A stretch of 64,000 nucleotides of DNA. Source: Minisyncoccota bacterium. GTDB taxonomy: Bacteria; Patescibacteriota; Minisyncoccia; Phycocordibacterales; CAIJYI01. The DNA lies in NCBI GenBank assembly GCA_023229825.1, contig JALNYN010000006.1, positions 11,549-75,548 on the forward strand. Reading direction: 5' to 3'. A program made the translations under genes and the position numbers. Below the pieces are notes generated by a model. It saw only the letters and a list, made by a program, of their open reading frames with translations. It made no database searches and had not been told where the DNA came from. Below, piece by piece: positions 17,041 through 25,751 of this stretch (positions within the stretch are counted from its first letter, which is position 1; every line of letters begins with the position of its first letter).

Positions 17041-17760
17041 TTGAACATTAAAATAAGGTCCGAAATAGACCATGTTGCTGCGAATGTTGTTCAGTATATA
17101 ATTTATATCGTTTTCGTTTCAAGTTTGATCGGACTTATAAACTTATTCTTTCCGACGGTTATTCCCTTCAAATTTCTTGAGACTTGGAGCTGGGGGGGCT
17201 CGCTTTCTGAAGGTCTTTTAAATTCATGGCCGATCTTTTTGTGGGCTTTTACCGCGACCGGACTAGCGGTGGTCATTACGAGAAACGAGCGTCTTGAAAA
17301 TCTGTTAGCCGAAGGATATTTAAAAGAAGGAGCCATCACAAGCGTAGTGGCGGGATTTTTCGAAGAGATCGTCTTCAGATGGCTCATGTTTTTTACGGCG
17401 ATAGCCACCGCCCAGTTGATGAACTTTCTTTCATTCGGACTCGTTGAATGGTTTTATGATACCGTTGTGGCTCCATTTATCAATTTTTTGACATTCGGAG
17501 GGATCGAAAGTATTCTTTACCATCCGCTCGGCTGGTTCGTCGGCGCGGCGATGGTTACCGCTAATGGACATTTTCGCGACGGACATAAATATCTCGGAAT
17601 AGTCGGTTATCTCAACTCATGGTTCATTGGATTTTTCTTCTTTTGGATCATGTTCAACTTCGGTCTTATCACCGCCATTGTCGTACATTTTCTGTACGAC
17701 ATGCTCATCTTCACGGTCGGATATATCGATCGCGTTATAGAAAGGCATCAAGAAAGATGA
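17041..17760 (+). CDS. CPBP-family intramembrane metalloprotease-like protein
   Basis: A 239-residue membrane protein with about six hydrophobic segments. The glutamate motif EEIVFR (108-113) fits EExxxR of the CPBP/Rce1-type (Abi) membrane proteases. A later helix has FN near its middle and VHFLYD near 218-223, fitting the HxxxD-type second motif. Relatives process or bind peptides in membranes, and some confer bacteriocin immunity. The start is TTG at 17041, six bases after AGGAGG; no in-frame ATG lies nearby. A strong terminator follows. Confidence 0.78.
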   Translation: MNIKIRSEIDHVAANVVQYIIYIVFVSSLIGLINLFFPTVIPFKFLETWSWGGSLSEGLLNSWPIFLWAFTATGLAVVITRNERLENLLAEGYLKEGAITSVVAGFFEEIVFRWLMFFTAIATAQLMNFLSFGLVEWFYDTVVAPFINFLTFGGIESILYHPLGWFVGAAMVTANGHFRDGHKYLGIVGYLNSWFIGFFFFWIMFNFGLITAIVVHFLYDMLIFTVGYIDRVIERHQER

Positions 17761-17769
17761 TACATTTAG

Positions 17770-17797
17770 GCGCCGCTATTATGCGGCGCTTTTTTAT
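17770..17797 (+). terminator. Terminator of the CPBP gene
   Basis: GCGCCGC pairs with GCGGCGC, followed by six T. Confidence 0.85.
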
Positions 17798-17807
17798 AAT
17801 GGGACCG

Positions 17808-17826
17808 ATAAACGTGACTGTCCCGA
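17808..17826. repeat. 19-bp dispersed repeat, copy 2
   Basis: Exact second copy of the sequence at 13434-13452, again just beyond the end of a gene. Confidence 0.6.
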
Positions 17827-17845
17827 ATTCCGAATTCCTATTTCC

Positions 17846-18511
17846 CTAGGCTTTATGAATAAGACCGTCAGATAAGACCACGACTCGGTCGGCAAGCGCG
17901 GCATAATCCTGCTCGTGAGTGACCATAACTATCGTCTGTCCGTCTTTGTTCAGTTCCATGAACGAGTCGAGGACCACCCGCGAAGTTTCAATATCGAGGT
18001 TTGCCGTAGGTTCGTCCGCAAAGAGGATCTTCGGGCCACGGGCGATAGCTCGAGCGATCGAAACGCGCTGCTGTTCCCCTCCGGAAAGGGCGCTCGGAAG
18101 GTTTTCTGTTTTATGTTCAAGTCCGAGTTTCCGGAGAGCTGCGAAAGCCTTTCGTTTTGCCGGTCCCATTTCGAACCCGAGCATCAGAAGCGGGACGAGT
18201 ACATTTTCGATGGCGGTAAGAGAAGGGAGCAGGGCGTAATCCTGAAAGACATAACCGAGTTCGGACAGACGAAGCTCGGTACGTTCGCTCAGAGAAAGGT
18301 CCACGGTTTCAAGACCGTCGAGCATTACAGAACCGCTGTTCGGACGATCAAGCAGCCCCATCTGATACATAAGCGTACTTTTCCCCGATCCGGATCGGCC
18401 GGTTATTGCAACAAATTCACCCGGCGCAACATCAAAATCGATGCCTTTCAACACGGGATATTCTCCGCTTTGCGTTTTATATGTTTTCTTTAAATTGGTG
18501 ATATGGATCAT
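17846..18511 (-). CDS. ABC transporter ATP-binding protein (LolD/MacB type)
   Basis: About 221 residues with all ABC ATPase landmarks: Walker A GRSGSGKST near 40, the Q-loop in GYVFQDYALLPSLTA, the signature LSGGEQQRVSIARA, Walker B KILFADEP and the switch VTHEQDYA. The N-terminal IHITNLKKTYKTQSGEYPVL and the length place it in the LolD/MacB/FtsE-like class that works with FtsX-fold permeases. The ATG at 18511 abuts the permease stop (18513), so the two are translationally coupled. It probably powers export or release of a lipid or peptide by the adjacent permease. Confidence 0.92.
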   Translation of the reverse strand: MIHITNLKKTYKTQSGEYPVLKGIDFDVAPGEFVAITGRSGSGKSTLMYQMGLLDRPNSGSVMLDGLETVDLSLSERTELRLSELGYVFQDYALLPSLTAIENVLVPLLMLGFEMGPAKRKAFAALRKLGLEHKTENLPSALSGGEQQRVSIARAIARGPKILFADEPTANLDIETSRVVLDSFMELNKDGQTIVMVTHEQDYAALADRVVVLSDGLIHKA

Positions 18512-18512
18512 A

Positions 18513-19829
18513 TTATCTTCCAAGGATAGCGTCTAAGGTATTCTGGCGAACAACTATCTTTGCCGGAATATATCCTGCGATGACCGTTGAGATCATAAGA
18601 ACCACAACGCGGATCGCAACCCCGCCCCCTGTTACAGAAAGGATGCCATCGCTGAACGGGAAATTGATCGGATTCGCGTCGAAATAAGGTTTCAGAAATC
18701 CGAAAATGACGATAAGACCGAGCGCGGAACCGATAATGCCGTAGAAGCATGCCTGAAGCACGTAAGACATCTCGATCGAAGGAGCCCGGATGCCGATGCC
18801 TTTCATGATACCGATGAACTTTCGCCGGGTTATGGCATTCACAAAAATAATGATAAAGATCGTAATAGACGCAACAACGATACCGATGCCGCCGATGAGA
18901 TTCCCGAGCAGTCCGAACGTCGCCTTCATATCTTTCAGGAATTTCGGCTGAGCCTCGACGGAGGTCTGTATCTTCGCGACGGAATCATAGCCGGCATTCA
19001 AAAGGTGATCTTTGATGTGATCCGATGTTTCCGGCCTCCCGTTTTTCTCCTTAACAGCGATCTCGTCCACATTAAGGTCGCCGCGTCCGATCAGATTCCG
19101 CAATTGGGCATCGGTCATAAAGACGCGGCTGTCCACTTCCCCGATCTTGCTTTTGAGTATTCCCTTGACGGTCACTTCCCTCGAGAAGCCTCCGACCGTG
19201 AGGCGCACTTTCGTTCCGACTCCGACGTTCGGAAGGGTCCTCATGCTCGGCGTATCAATGGGGTTATATTTATAGAGAAGGCTTGAACCGACGAGTATCT
19301 TATCGTAATCTCCGGGGCTTAAGTACTCCCCTTCTATAACGACCTTGCTTAATCCGGTGACCGCATCTTCGCTTTCCGGATCGATCCCGGCGATCAGTGC
19401 GGACGCGCTATCGGTAATGTCGGTCGCTCGGTCTTTATTTTTGTAATTGGCTTCGATCAGTCCTCCTTCGATGTATCTTGAAGAAACGTCCCGGACCTCA
19501 GGAAGCGAATGCAAGTACTGTGAGATCTCTCGGCTTTTTTCAATATAGTTCTTCTCACGGAGACGCGAGATGATGACATCGCCGGTATAGAGCTGTTTCT
19601 GTTTATCGACGGACCCTTCCACGAGTCCGATCAGGATACCGCTCACGAAGACCATGTTGAGAAAAGTGATCATCATCACAAAGATAATGAGCAAAGTCGT
19701 CCACCAATTCGAACGCTTTATTTCGCGCACAGCAAGAAAAAAAGCGACGTTGACGTTCGTCAGCGCCTTCTCAAGGGAACTTTGGCGAGAAAAATGTTTA
19801 TTCGCGATAACTCGGGACTTTGGTTTCAT
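18513..19829 (-). CDS. ABC transporter permease (FtsX/MacB-like)
   Basis: A 438-residue permease with the layout of MacB/LolC/FtsX-type subunits. One membrane helix is near residue 45 (LLIIFVMMITFLNMVFVSGI), followed by a large extracellular domain to about residue 310. Three more helices end in an AGYIPAKIVVRQNTLDAIL segment, the usual coupling end of the family. Its partner ATPase follows directly. The substrate is not predictable; relatives release lipoproteins, export peptides or work mechanically on the envelope. An AT-rich island begins about 170 bases upstream of its start. Confidence 0.9.
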   Translation of the reverse strand: MKPKSRVIANKHFSRQSSLEKALTNVNVAFFLAVREIKRSNWWTTLLIIFVMMITFLNMVFVSGILIGLVEGSVDKQKQLYTGDVIISRLREKNYIEKSREISQYLHSLPEVRDVSSRYIEGGLIEANYKNKDRATDITDSASALIAGIDPESEDAVTGLSKVVIEGEYLSPGDYDKILVGSSLLYKYNPIDTPSMRTLPNVGVGTKVRLTVGGFSREVTVKGILKSKIGEVDSRVFMTDAQLRNLIGRGDLNVDEIAVKEKNGRPETSDHIKDHLLNAGYDSVAKIQTSVEAQPKFLKDMKATFGLLGNLIGGIGIVVASITIFIIIFVNAITRRKFIGIMKGIGIRAPSIEMSYVLQACFYGIIGSALGLIVIFGFLKPYFDANPINFPFSDGILSVTGGGVAIRVVVLMISTVIAGYIPAKIVVRQNTLDAILGR

Positions 19830-20000
19830 GCAAAAAGATTAATATACTCTTTTCATTATATCGGAAAGCAAAAAGAAACACCAAGCGTAAAATACCCCAT
19901 TACGCAGTGGCGTGCGCCGTGGGAAATGTTTGGTGAGTGTTGCGTTTCAAACTAGAATGAATCCTGTCCCGAATTCTCTCATATAAATTTGAATCGAAAA

Positions 20001-20918
20001 TTATTGCAAATTTAATGTTTTTTGTATAACCTTTATTTCTTCGATTTTTAATTTCGGACGATGATATTCCGATTTACGTGTTATTTCTGCGGTAATCAAA
20101 ACAGGTTTTTTATAATATTCAACATAGTTCTGAGATTCCTTGCCGAATTCGGGATATGCAGTTAATAGTCGATAAGGTCTAGGGAGATCGATCGCTCGAA
20201 ACCTTAAATGTTCACCTCTACTACTTTCAAGACCAACGATTTCTCCTTTAAATTTATATGAAAATCCATTTTTATATTCAGGTAGGATACGCTCATCTTC
20301 GCTTAAATAATTTGAAAAATTGCGCAAATCTATGACGAAAGATTCTTTGTGTTTTGCGGAAATCCCCATCTCCGATACCGATTCATTTATAATTGGAGAT
20401 AAAACTTTTTTATACTGATGTTCCTTAACAAGCTTATATAAACCTTTTGCATGCCTGACAGGAAGAACATTTTTTTCGTGTTCTATTGTAATTTTATTTT
20501 TCTGCAGTGATCCCCATTTGAATAATTTTACAAACGCATAGCTAAATAGAGCAAAATCAACAGGGTTTTTCGCTACATAATCATTTACCGATCTGTGAAT
20601 TAATTCGGCATTTGACCAAACCATATCCGAGGTCGGTATTTTTTCTCCGACAAGTTGCATAAAATCTCGATACGCCTGCCAGTCCAAAAACGGAGCAACT
20701 GTGTGCAATTGAATAAGTAAATCTATAATAACAGATCCTTCCCTCGCGCTTTCAGCTTGAATTTGCACATCTCCCTTCATGTGCAAAACATTAATATAAT
20801 TTTTGAACAAATGGTCGATTCCAATTAAAGATTCACCAAATGCAGAAAAATCTACGCCATTGGCATTATTTGGATCCCATTTGTATCTTATTTGTAGTCT
20901 GGCTTCAATTGGTTTCAT
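20001..20918 (-). CDS. Unknown protein, third gene of RT/Abi_C operon
   Basis: About 305 residues, not recognised. The N-terminal third is beta-rich with RLQIRYKWDPNNANGVDFS, a helix AFGESLIGIDHLFKNYINVL and strands VQIQAESAREGSVIIDLLIQ. The middle is helical (SVNDYVAKNPVDFALFSYAF). The C-terminus, from about 205, has strands such as FSYKFKGEIVGLES and PVLITAEITRKSEY, which could form a small barrel. There is no membrane helix or known nuclease motif. It lies 41 bases after the Abi_C gene in the same AT-rich block, so it is likely part of the same defence unit. No Shine-Dalgarno sequence is visible. Confidence 0.65.
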   Translation of the reverse strand: MKPIEARLQIRYKWDPNNANGVDFSAFGESLIGIDHLFKNYINVLHMKGDVQIQAESAREGSVIIDLLIQLHTVAPFLDWQAYRDFMQLVGEKIPTSDMVWSNAELIHRSVNDYVAKNPVDFALFSYAFVKLFKWGSLQKNKITIEHEKNVLPVRHAKGLYKLVKEHQYKKVLSPIINESVSEMGISAKHKESFVIDLRNFSNYLSEDERILPEYKNGFSYKFKGEIVGLESSRGEHLRFRAIDLPRPYRLLTAYPEFGKESQNYVEYYKKPVLITAEITRKSEYHRPKLKIEEIKVIQKTLNLQ

Positions 20919-20959
20919 ATATTTTATGTACACAAACTATTTTATCGTCTGTCTATTTT

Positions 20960-22072
20960 TTAAAATAGAACTAAATCTGCTTTAAATTCATCGGGAAGTC
21001 CACACTGATTATTGCCTAAACATTTATTTTGTACTAAAGTAATATCTTTTTTTGTAACATTTCCCAAAAGTTCCAACACTTTGAAAAAAACATCATTGTC
21101 TTTAAAATGATTAATCTCAAATTCTGATATAAGTTTCTTTTTAATCAACCCTTTTGTGAATTCATCACATCTACTAAAAATAAATTTTAATTTGGGTTGA
21201 TCAAGTAAAAATTCGCGAGGCTTGAATCGATTCGTTCCTTCATATAAGAAATCTATAATTTCCCGGTATAACGTATTTTTTTCTTTATATTGAAAAGTTA
21301 AGCTTGAATATAGAAACCCAACGACAGATCTGCCCGAATTTAAACACAACAAAGCGTGATGTCTCTCGGGGATGACTTTCTGAACATGTCTGTCCCCCAT
21401 TTGATTTGATAGTTCGTCTATTGAATCAATTATACTTATGAGAGAGGATGTTAGTTTCTTTGCGTGAGCATTAGTTTTATTTTCTGGTGCCAAGTTCAAT
21501 AAATTTTTTACTTTTTTATAGTCTTCACCAAGAGACCCTGTACCATATATTTCTTCACCTGTTATCCTCCTATAAATATCAAAGGTTGCTGCTTCAATTG
21601 AAGACCTTACGCAAGTCAAAACGCCGGAATAATCTCCTTTGTCAAAGAGTTTTTGAGATTTTGCAAGTTGTTCTTTTAAAAATTTGTATTGTATTTCAAT
21701 ATTTTTTTCAAATTCTGCGTGCTCTCCCAATTCTAAATCATTCTTGTTCATTTCCAAAACATTGATATTTGAATCATCTCTCCTTATGAGAAAAAATATT
21801 CCTTGAATTTCTATGCTATTGTCGCCATGAGGATACAAATCAAGAACCGCATCTAAAATTATTTTTTTATCTTCAGTACTAATACTTTTACTTTTAACAA
21901 AGGCATCTAATGGTAGGTATATATTGAAATAAGAAATTACTGAATTCATGTAACTTCCAAATTGTCCTGTTTGTTCAACTTCACTCTTTGCTCCATTAAG
22001 AAAATCTTGCAAATCATTTCTTTTTTGCTTTTCTAGTAATTTCTTTATTATTTGTATATCTTCATTTTCCAT
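20960..22072 (-). CDS. Abi_C-domain abortive infection protein
   Basis: About 370 residues. The central part (about residues 125-265 of the open frame) matches the abortive-infection C-terminal family (Abi_C, HEPN-like): KSQKLFDKGDYSGVLTCVRS, then EAATFDIYRRITG, and NQMGDRHVQKVIPERHHALL. The GDRH with following RHHALL is the family's most conserved stretch; HEPN proteins often act as RNases or toxins. An extra helical domain of about 110 residues follows, which is not typical. It lies 40 bases after the reverse transcriptase stop, on the same strand and with the same AT-rich composition. A role as effector or partner of the RT is inferred from context. Confidence 0.78.
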   Translation of the reverse strand: MENEDIQIIKKLLEKQKRNDLQDFLNGAKSEVEQTGQFGSYMNSVISYFNIYLPLDAFVKSKSISTEDKKIILDAVLDLYPHGDNSIEIQGIFFLIRRDDSNINVLEMNKNDLELGEHAEFEKNIEIQYKFLKEQLAKSQKLFDKGDYSGVLTCVRSSIEAATFDIYRRITGEEIYGTGSLGEDYKKVKNLLNLAPENKTNAHAKKLTSSLISIIDSIDELSNQMGDRHVQKVIPERHHALLCLNSGRSVVGFLYSSLTFQYKEKNTLYREIIDFLYEGTNRFKPREFLLDQPKLKFIFSRCDEFTKGLIKKKLISEFEINHFKDNDVFFKVLELLGNVTKKDITLVQNKCLGNNQCGLPDEFKADLVLF

Positions 22073-22112
22073 AAAATTACGAATCGTGGGTACCAATCAA
22101 TATCCCGAATAC

Positions 22113-23639
22113 CTACATTAAATCTGAATTAGCAAAAATATCAACCTCACTTGTTTTAGGAATCTTCGATATTTTCACTAACTTAGTTTTATTTATAAAG
22201 TTATTATTATTCAACAGACCCATTAAATCAATATCCGTTATGAAATGATTACCAAAAATACTTTTTTTCTCTATTTGGGAAATGACACAACAAATCTTAT
22301 CTTTATAGTTTTTTGTCTTATCTACCTTAAAAAGACTTCTTTGTAACCAAATCTCATTATGACCAATATTGTTCATACTAAGAAGTTTCTCGTAAATACT
22401 ATCGGAATAATATTTTTGTTGCTTTTTATCTAGTTTTGGCAATAAATTAAATAGACTCACACAAACAACAGCAAAACACCTTGGGTTATTTGAAACTATA
22501 TTAAGTAGAATGGTTATAAGAAGTTCAACCTCTCTTTTGTACCACTTCTTCTTTTTTTCATAAAATTTTCTCTGATTAAAATGTTGAAGCATTTTTAAAA
22601 TAAAACCGGAGTTAGGATACGATTTTGAAATATTTAGAACATCCAGCAAAAGCCTTTTAAGCTTATAAACATCTATCTCCTTATCTGTTCCGATATGATA
22701 AATTATGTTATCTAATTTATCTTTTTTAATGGACATCAGGGTTATGTCTTCGCCAATTTCTGTCTTGTTCGTATTTAATTTAAAATTGAAGTCAGTCAAA
22801 ATTTCAGATAAAATTTTTATAATTTTCTCGTTATCATTTTGTTCTTTTGTAAAAATTCTGTAGTCATCACGATACCTTATAATTTCATATTCGGTAATTT
22901 TTTCACAGATTAATTTATCACCTAGTATCTTGTCGATATGAGTTAAGATAATTTCGGCGATAAAATCCATTAACACACTACCCTGAGGAATACCATTAGT
23001 TTGCCCATTTTGAGTAGCACGCAACAAAAAATCTATATCATTTCCAACTAATGGCAGATCCGTTTTTTTACCTTTTGTTTGAAAGTTGTTTTTTATATTA
23101 TCCTTAGCAATTTTTTTTGTGTGCAAAGCCCACGCAATGGAATGAGTATAAACTGAAGGATAACAATCCGCGATATCAAGTTTTGATATATATTTAAATT
23201 TTAGTGATTTCTTAATGCTGTCTTTTTCGATCTCTTCTAAATATGAAAGTATTTGAGTCATTTTTTGTTTTTTGTGACTTTTCTGTTTTTTAAAAATTTG
23301 ACAATATTTTAACTTATCAACTTTGTTTTCTTGAAAATGTTTTTGAATAAGTTGCCAGTTACCCACAATGACATCAACCAGTTTAAGATAAATAATTGGA
23401 TGTATGAGCTGAAATTTTCTCCACGCATATCTACCGTCTTTATTGTTGTAAATAAAGTATGAAGTCGTGTCTCCTTGGGCATTTAAAATATTAAATCCTA
23501 CCTTAAATTTACTAATTTCTTTTAAGAATTTTTTGAAATCAAAATACTCTGGTAAATCTAAATTGCAATAAGATTCAGACTCAAGAAAAAATCTTTTTGC
23601 TTCATCTTTAGTTAAATTTATAATAGGTTCTCTTTTCAT
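22113..23639 (-). CDS. Abi/UG-type reverse transcriptase (DRT-like)
   Basis: About 508 residues. The RT core has motif A in KLDIADCYPSVYTH (Asp near 161 of the open frame), NGIPQGSVLMDFIAEIIL as motif B (near 221-238) and the catalytic YRDD near 262-265 in IRYRDDYRIF. The YxDD-type pair is intact, so polymerase activity is expected. YRDD and the GIPQGSVLMDF block recall the stand-alone unknown-group RTs now classed as defence-associated (DRT), possibly near DRT4; that subtype call is from memory. The C-terminal 200 residues are helical, like the HEAT-like halves of AbiA/AbiK. There is no maturase, endonuclease or DGR feature. Sampled G+C is about one quarter. Confidence 0.85.
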   Translation of the reverse strand: MKREPIINLTKDEAKRFFLESESYCNLDLPEYFDFKKFLKEISKFKVGFNILNAQGDTTSYFIYNNKDGRYAWRKFQLIHPIIYLKLVDVIVGNWQLIQKHFQENKVDKLKYCQIFKKQKSHKKQKMTQILSYLEEIEKDSIKKSLKFKYISKLDIADCYPSVYTHSIAWALHTKKIAKDNIKNNFQTKGKKTDLPLVGNDIDFLLRATQNGQTNGIPQGSVLMDFIAEIILTHIDKILGDKLICEKITEYEIIRYRDDYRIFTKEQNDNEKIIKILSEILTDFNFKLNTNKTEIGEDITLMSIKKDKLDNIIYHIGTDKEIDVYKLKRLLLDVLNISKSYPNSGFILKMLQHFNQRKFYEKKKKWYKREVELLITILLNIVSNNPRCFAVVCVSLFNLLPKLDKKQQKYYSDSIYEKLLSMNNIGHNEIWLQRSLFKVDKTKNYKDKICCVISQIEKKSIFGNHFITDIDLMGLLNNNNFINKTKLVKISKIPKTSEVDIFANSDLM

Positions 23640-23725
23640 GGCTGAAATTGGGTTCAAACATTATTTATTTAAGAAATCCGAAACAGACACTTAATTCTTT
23701 TAAAATCCGTACTCTACTAATTTAC
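23640..23725. other. Leader of the RT operon
   Basis: About 85 bases between the RT start and the tRNA-Gln terminator. It is very AT-rich and contains TTTAAAAGAATTAAG and AAATAAATAATG-like stretches, but no clear -35/-10 pair and no Shine-Dalgarno site before the ATG at 23639. Confidence 0.4.
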
Positions 23726-23772
23726 GAAAAAATCGCCTTGCAAAAGGGTCTCCTTTGCAAGGCGATTTTTTG
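23726..23772 (-). terminator. Terminator of tRNA-Gln
   Basis: AAAAAATCGCCTTGCAAA pairs with TTTGCAAGGCGATTTTTT, a long perfect stem just after the tRNA 3' end. It isolates the RT operon from tRNA transcription. Confidence 0.9.
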
Positions 23773-23776
23773 CGTG

Positions 23777-23847
23777 CTGCGGGACTTGGATTCGAACCAA
23801 GATGACGACTTTCAGAGAGTCGCATCCTACCATTAGATGATCCCGCA
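23777..23847 (-). tRNA. tRNA-Gln (CTG)
   Basis: Cloverleaf with acceptor TGCGGGA/TCCCGCA, anticodon arm CGACT-CTCTGAA-AGTCG giving anticodon CTG, and T arm CTTGG-TTCGAAT-CCAAG. CCA is not encoded (GCA follows). No copy of its 3' end was found at the far side of the neighbouring RT island. Confidence 0.93.
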
Positions 23848-23938
23848 ATTTATTAACTGATGACGATGACTTATGACAAAAAAAACGATGAACTGATAAC
23901 TACAGACCTTCTGACACTCTTGAACAACGATCGCTACA

Positions 23939-23992
23939 CCAAGGACAGTCCTTTCCCCGTCGCTCACCGCTCCTCCTTAAGGACTGTCCTTG
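23939..23992. repeat. Inverted repeat in the tRNA-Gln/pepM18 spacer
   Basis: CAAGGACAGTCC and GGACTGTCCTTG arms flank about 28 bases. Each arm is itself nearly palindromic (AAGGACAGTCCTT). The surrounding 23850-24106 has CTGATGACGATGAC twice (about 23856 and 24026) and no convincing gene. Confidence 0.6.
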
Positions 23993-24106
23993 TTTCCGCT
24001 CAGTGCTTATTCCGATTCCGTTTAACTGATGACGATGACACGAACGATTACGATGACAACAGAATAGCAGATTTTTGGGAAAAAAGCGAGAGGCGTTCCC
24101 ATTTTC

Positions 24107-24262
24107 ATAGGACTTTCGCACTTGGATGACCCTCCTTCGCTAAAGCTACGGAAGGGCAAGGATTCGCCGCCAAAATCGAGAAACGGAGCAAGGCGTACAT
24201 TGGTACGTCGACGCGAGTATCGCAGATTTTGGCAAGCAGATCGCCGAGTGCGTAAGTCCTAT
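24107..24262. repeat. 156-bp folded intergenic element
   Basis: Outer arms ATAGGACTTTCGCACTTGG and CCGAGTGCGTAAGTCCTAT pair almost perfectly. Inside are CCAAAATC/GATTTTGG arms and a CGTAC-ATTG-GTACG hairpin, so the unit folds into a long branched stem. A 26-27-bp hairpin (24130-24156) is inserted near its left end. Confidence 0.7.
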
Positions 24263-24293
24263 AAAAAAAGGCTCCCGCATAATGCGAGAGCCT
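24263..24293 (-). terminator. Terminator of the M18 aminopeptidase gene
   Basis: GGCTCTCGCAT/ATGCGGGAGCC with a seven-T run on the minus strand. Confidence 0.85.
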
Positions 24294-24300
24294 GCAATGG

Positions 24301-25614
24301 CTATTCGTCGAAAATTTCGACTACTTCTCTTCCCCGCGAATAAAATGTTTTGAGCACTTTATACATGGCGTAAATATCGTTTACTCCGGCTTGTTCGCGG
24401 ATGCTGTGCATCGCCCATTGCGGGGTTCCGACGTCGACGGTCAAAATGCCGACCTTCGGAGCGACGATCGATCCGATGGTGGAACCGCATGACATGTCTG
24501 ACCGATTCACGTAATTCTGATATTCCACACGGGCGATGTCGCATAAATTCGCGAAGATCGCAGCGGAATGATCACTGGTTGCGTAACGCAAATTCGCGTT
24601 GTATTTGATCACCGGACCGCCGCCGATACGAGGTGCGTGCCGCGCTTCATATTTTGCAGAGTGGTTCGGCAATACGGCATGCGCGTTATCGCAGGATATG
24701 AGGAATGATCTTGCTATGATGCTTTCAAAATATCCTTTGCCGTTCATTTGATACATGCGCGACAGTGCATCGCCAAGAAATGATCCTGCGGCGCCTTGCG
24801 CGGATGCGCTTCCCACTTCCTCATGATCCCAAAAGGCGGCGACGACGGTCGTTTCCGGATCTTTGGTGTCGATGATCGCGGAAAGAGCCTGATAGACGGA
24901 ATCCAGATTATCCAGCCGTCCGACGCGGACGAATTCTTCATTCATTCCTGCGAGAGTGCCCAGCTGGGTATCGCAGAGGGATAAGCAAAACGAAATGACT
25001 TCTTCCCCGGGTGCGAAAAGGTCATAGAGATCACGAAGCTCAACGCCTTCCAACCCGATAGTGGCGGGCAGATCGGTTTGATTATTGATCGCGCCGTTCT
25101 CATTCACATCGCGTTGGAGATGAACTGCCAAACCGGAAATGCTGCCGATCGGTCCGATATCCCGCAGATCGACAAGACGAGAAAACAGCTTTCCATCCTT
25201 TCGAACAACCACGCGGCCTGCAATAGCGAGATCGCGGTCGAGCCACGTCCTCCAGACGCCGCCGCCATACGGTTCGACGCCGAGCTGCGCGCACCCGTGA
25301 TGATCGTAAAGCGCGTTCGGTTTTAATCGCAAGGTCGGGCTGTCGGTATGGGCGCCGATGATCTTAAAGCCCGTTCTTTCCAGAATGTCTTCTCCGACGA
25401 TAAAAGCGATGAGCGAACTGCCGCCGCGCGTCACGTAATATTTTTCGCGGCTTCGAAGTACCGGCCATGGAGCCGTTTCTCTGAGTTCGCGAAAACCTGC
25501 GGATAGAAGCCGCGCTTTCGCTTCTCGGACGGCATGAAATGGCGTGGGAGAGCTGTCGATAAATCGCAGCAAACCTTCAGCGAATGCTTTTTCTTTTGAA
25601 ATTTCAATGTCCAT
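24301..25614 (-). CDS. apeB: M18 family aminopeptidase
   Basis: A 437-residue cytosolic metallo-aminopeptidase of family M18 (ApeB/DNPEP type), which removes acidic or neutral N-terminal residues and forms large tetrahedral complexes. The di-zinc and catalytic landmarks are visible: AHTDSPTLRLKP near 90, the DHEEVGS block near 265 and an SCDNAHAVLPNH block near 308. The C-terminal part also has DHSAAIFANL and a final VGTPQWAMHSIREQAG carrying the last His ligand. Length is normal for the family. A strong AAAGGAGGAACGT site fixes the ATG at 25614, and the gene is monocistronic with its own terminator. Confidence 0.92.
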   Translation of the reverse strand: MDIEISKEKAFAEGLLRFIDSSPTPFHAVREAKARLLSAGFRELRETAPWPVLRSREKYYVTRGGSSLIAFIVGEDILERTGFKIIGAHTDSPTLRLKPNALYDHHGCAQLGVEPYGGGVWRTWLDRDLAIAGRVVVRKDGKLFSRLVDLRDIGPIGSISGLAVHLQRDVNENGAINNQTDLPATIGLEGVELRDLYDLFAPGEEVISFCLSLCDTQLGTLAGMNEEFVRVGRLDNLDSVYQALSAIIDTKDPETTVVAAFWDHEEVGSASAQGAAGSFLGDALSRMYQMNGKGYFESIIARSFLISCDNAHAVLPNHSAKYEARHAPRIGGGPVIKYNANLRYATSDHSAAIFANLCDIARVEYQNYVNRSDMSCGSTIGSIVAPKVGILTVDVGTPQWAMHSIREQAGVNDIYAMYKVLKTFYSRGREVVEIFDE

Positions 25615-25708
25615 ACGTTCCTCCTTTGGAACTATTTTGAGTGTGTTATTCTGACCTAGTCATAACATAAAGATTTGATGAAGGCAATTATATAAAACGA
25701 GGATTTAT

Positions 25709-25748
25709 GATATCCTCCAGCGGGAGGATCCGCCCGCTGGAGGATATC
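25709..25748. repeat. 40-bp palindrome
   Basis: GATATCCTCCAGCGGG ... CCCGCTGGAGGATATC with 16-base perfect arms around AGGATCCG. A shorter, imperfect copy lies at 27531-27565 beyond glnA. Confidence 0.8.
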
Positions 25749-25751
25749 ATG

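Noticed and set aside
22113..23639. Group II intron or diversity-generating retroelement
   Set aside because: The RT lacks a maturase/X or HNH domain, no intron RNA ends or template/variable repeat pair is visible, and the YRDD and length fit Abi/UG RTs better.
23777..23847. tRNA-Gln as attachment site of the RT island
   Set aside because: No copy of the tRNA 3' end was found near 19.85-20.0 kb, and no integrase gene is in the island.
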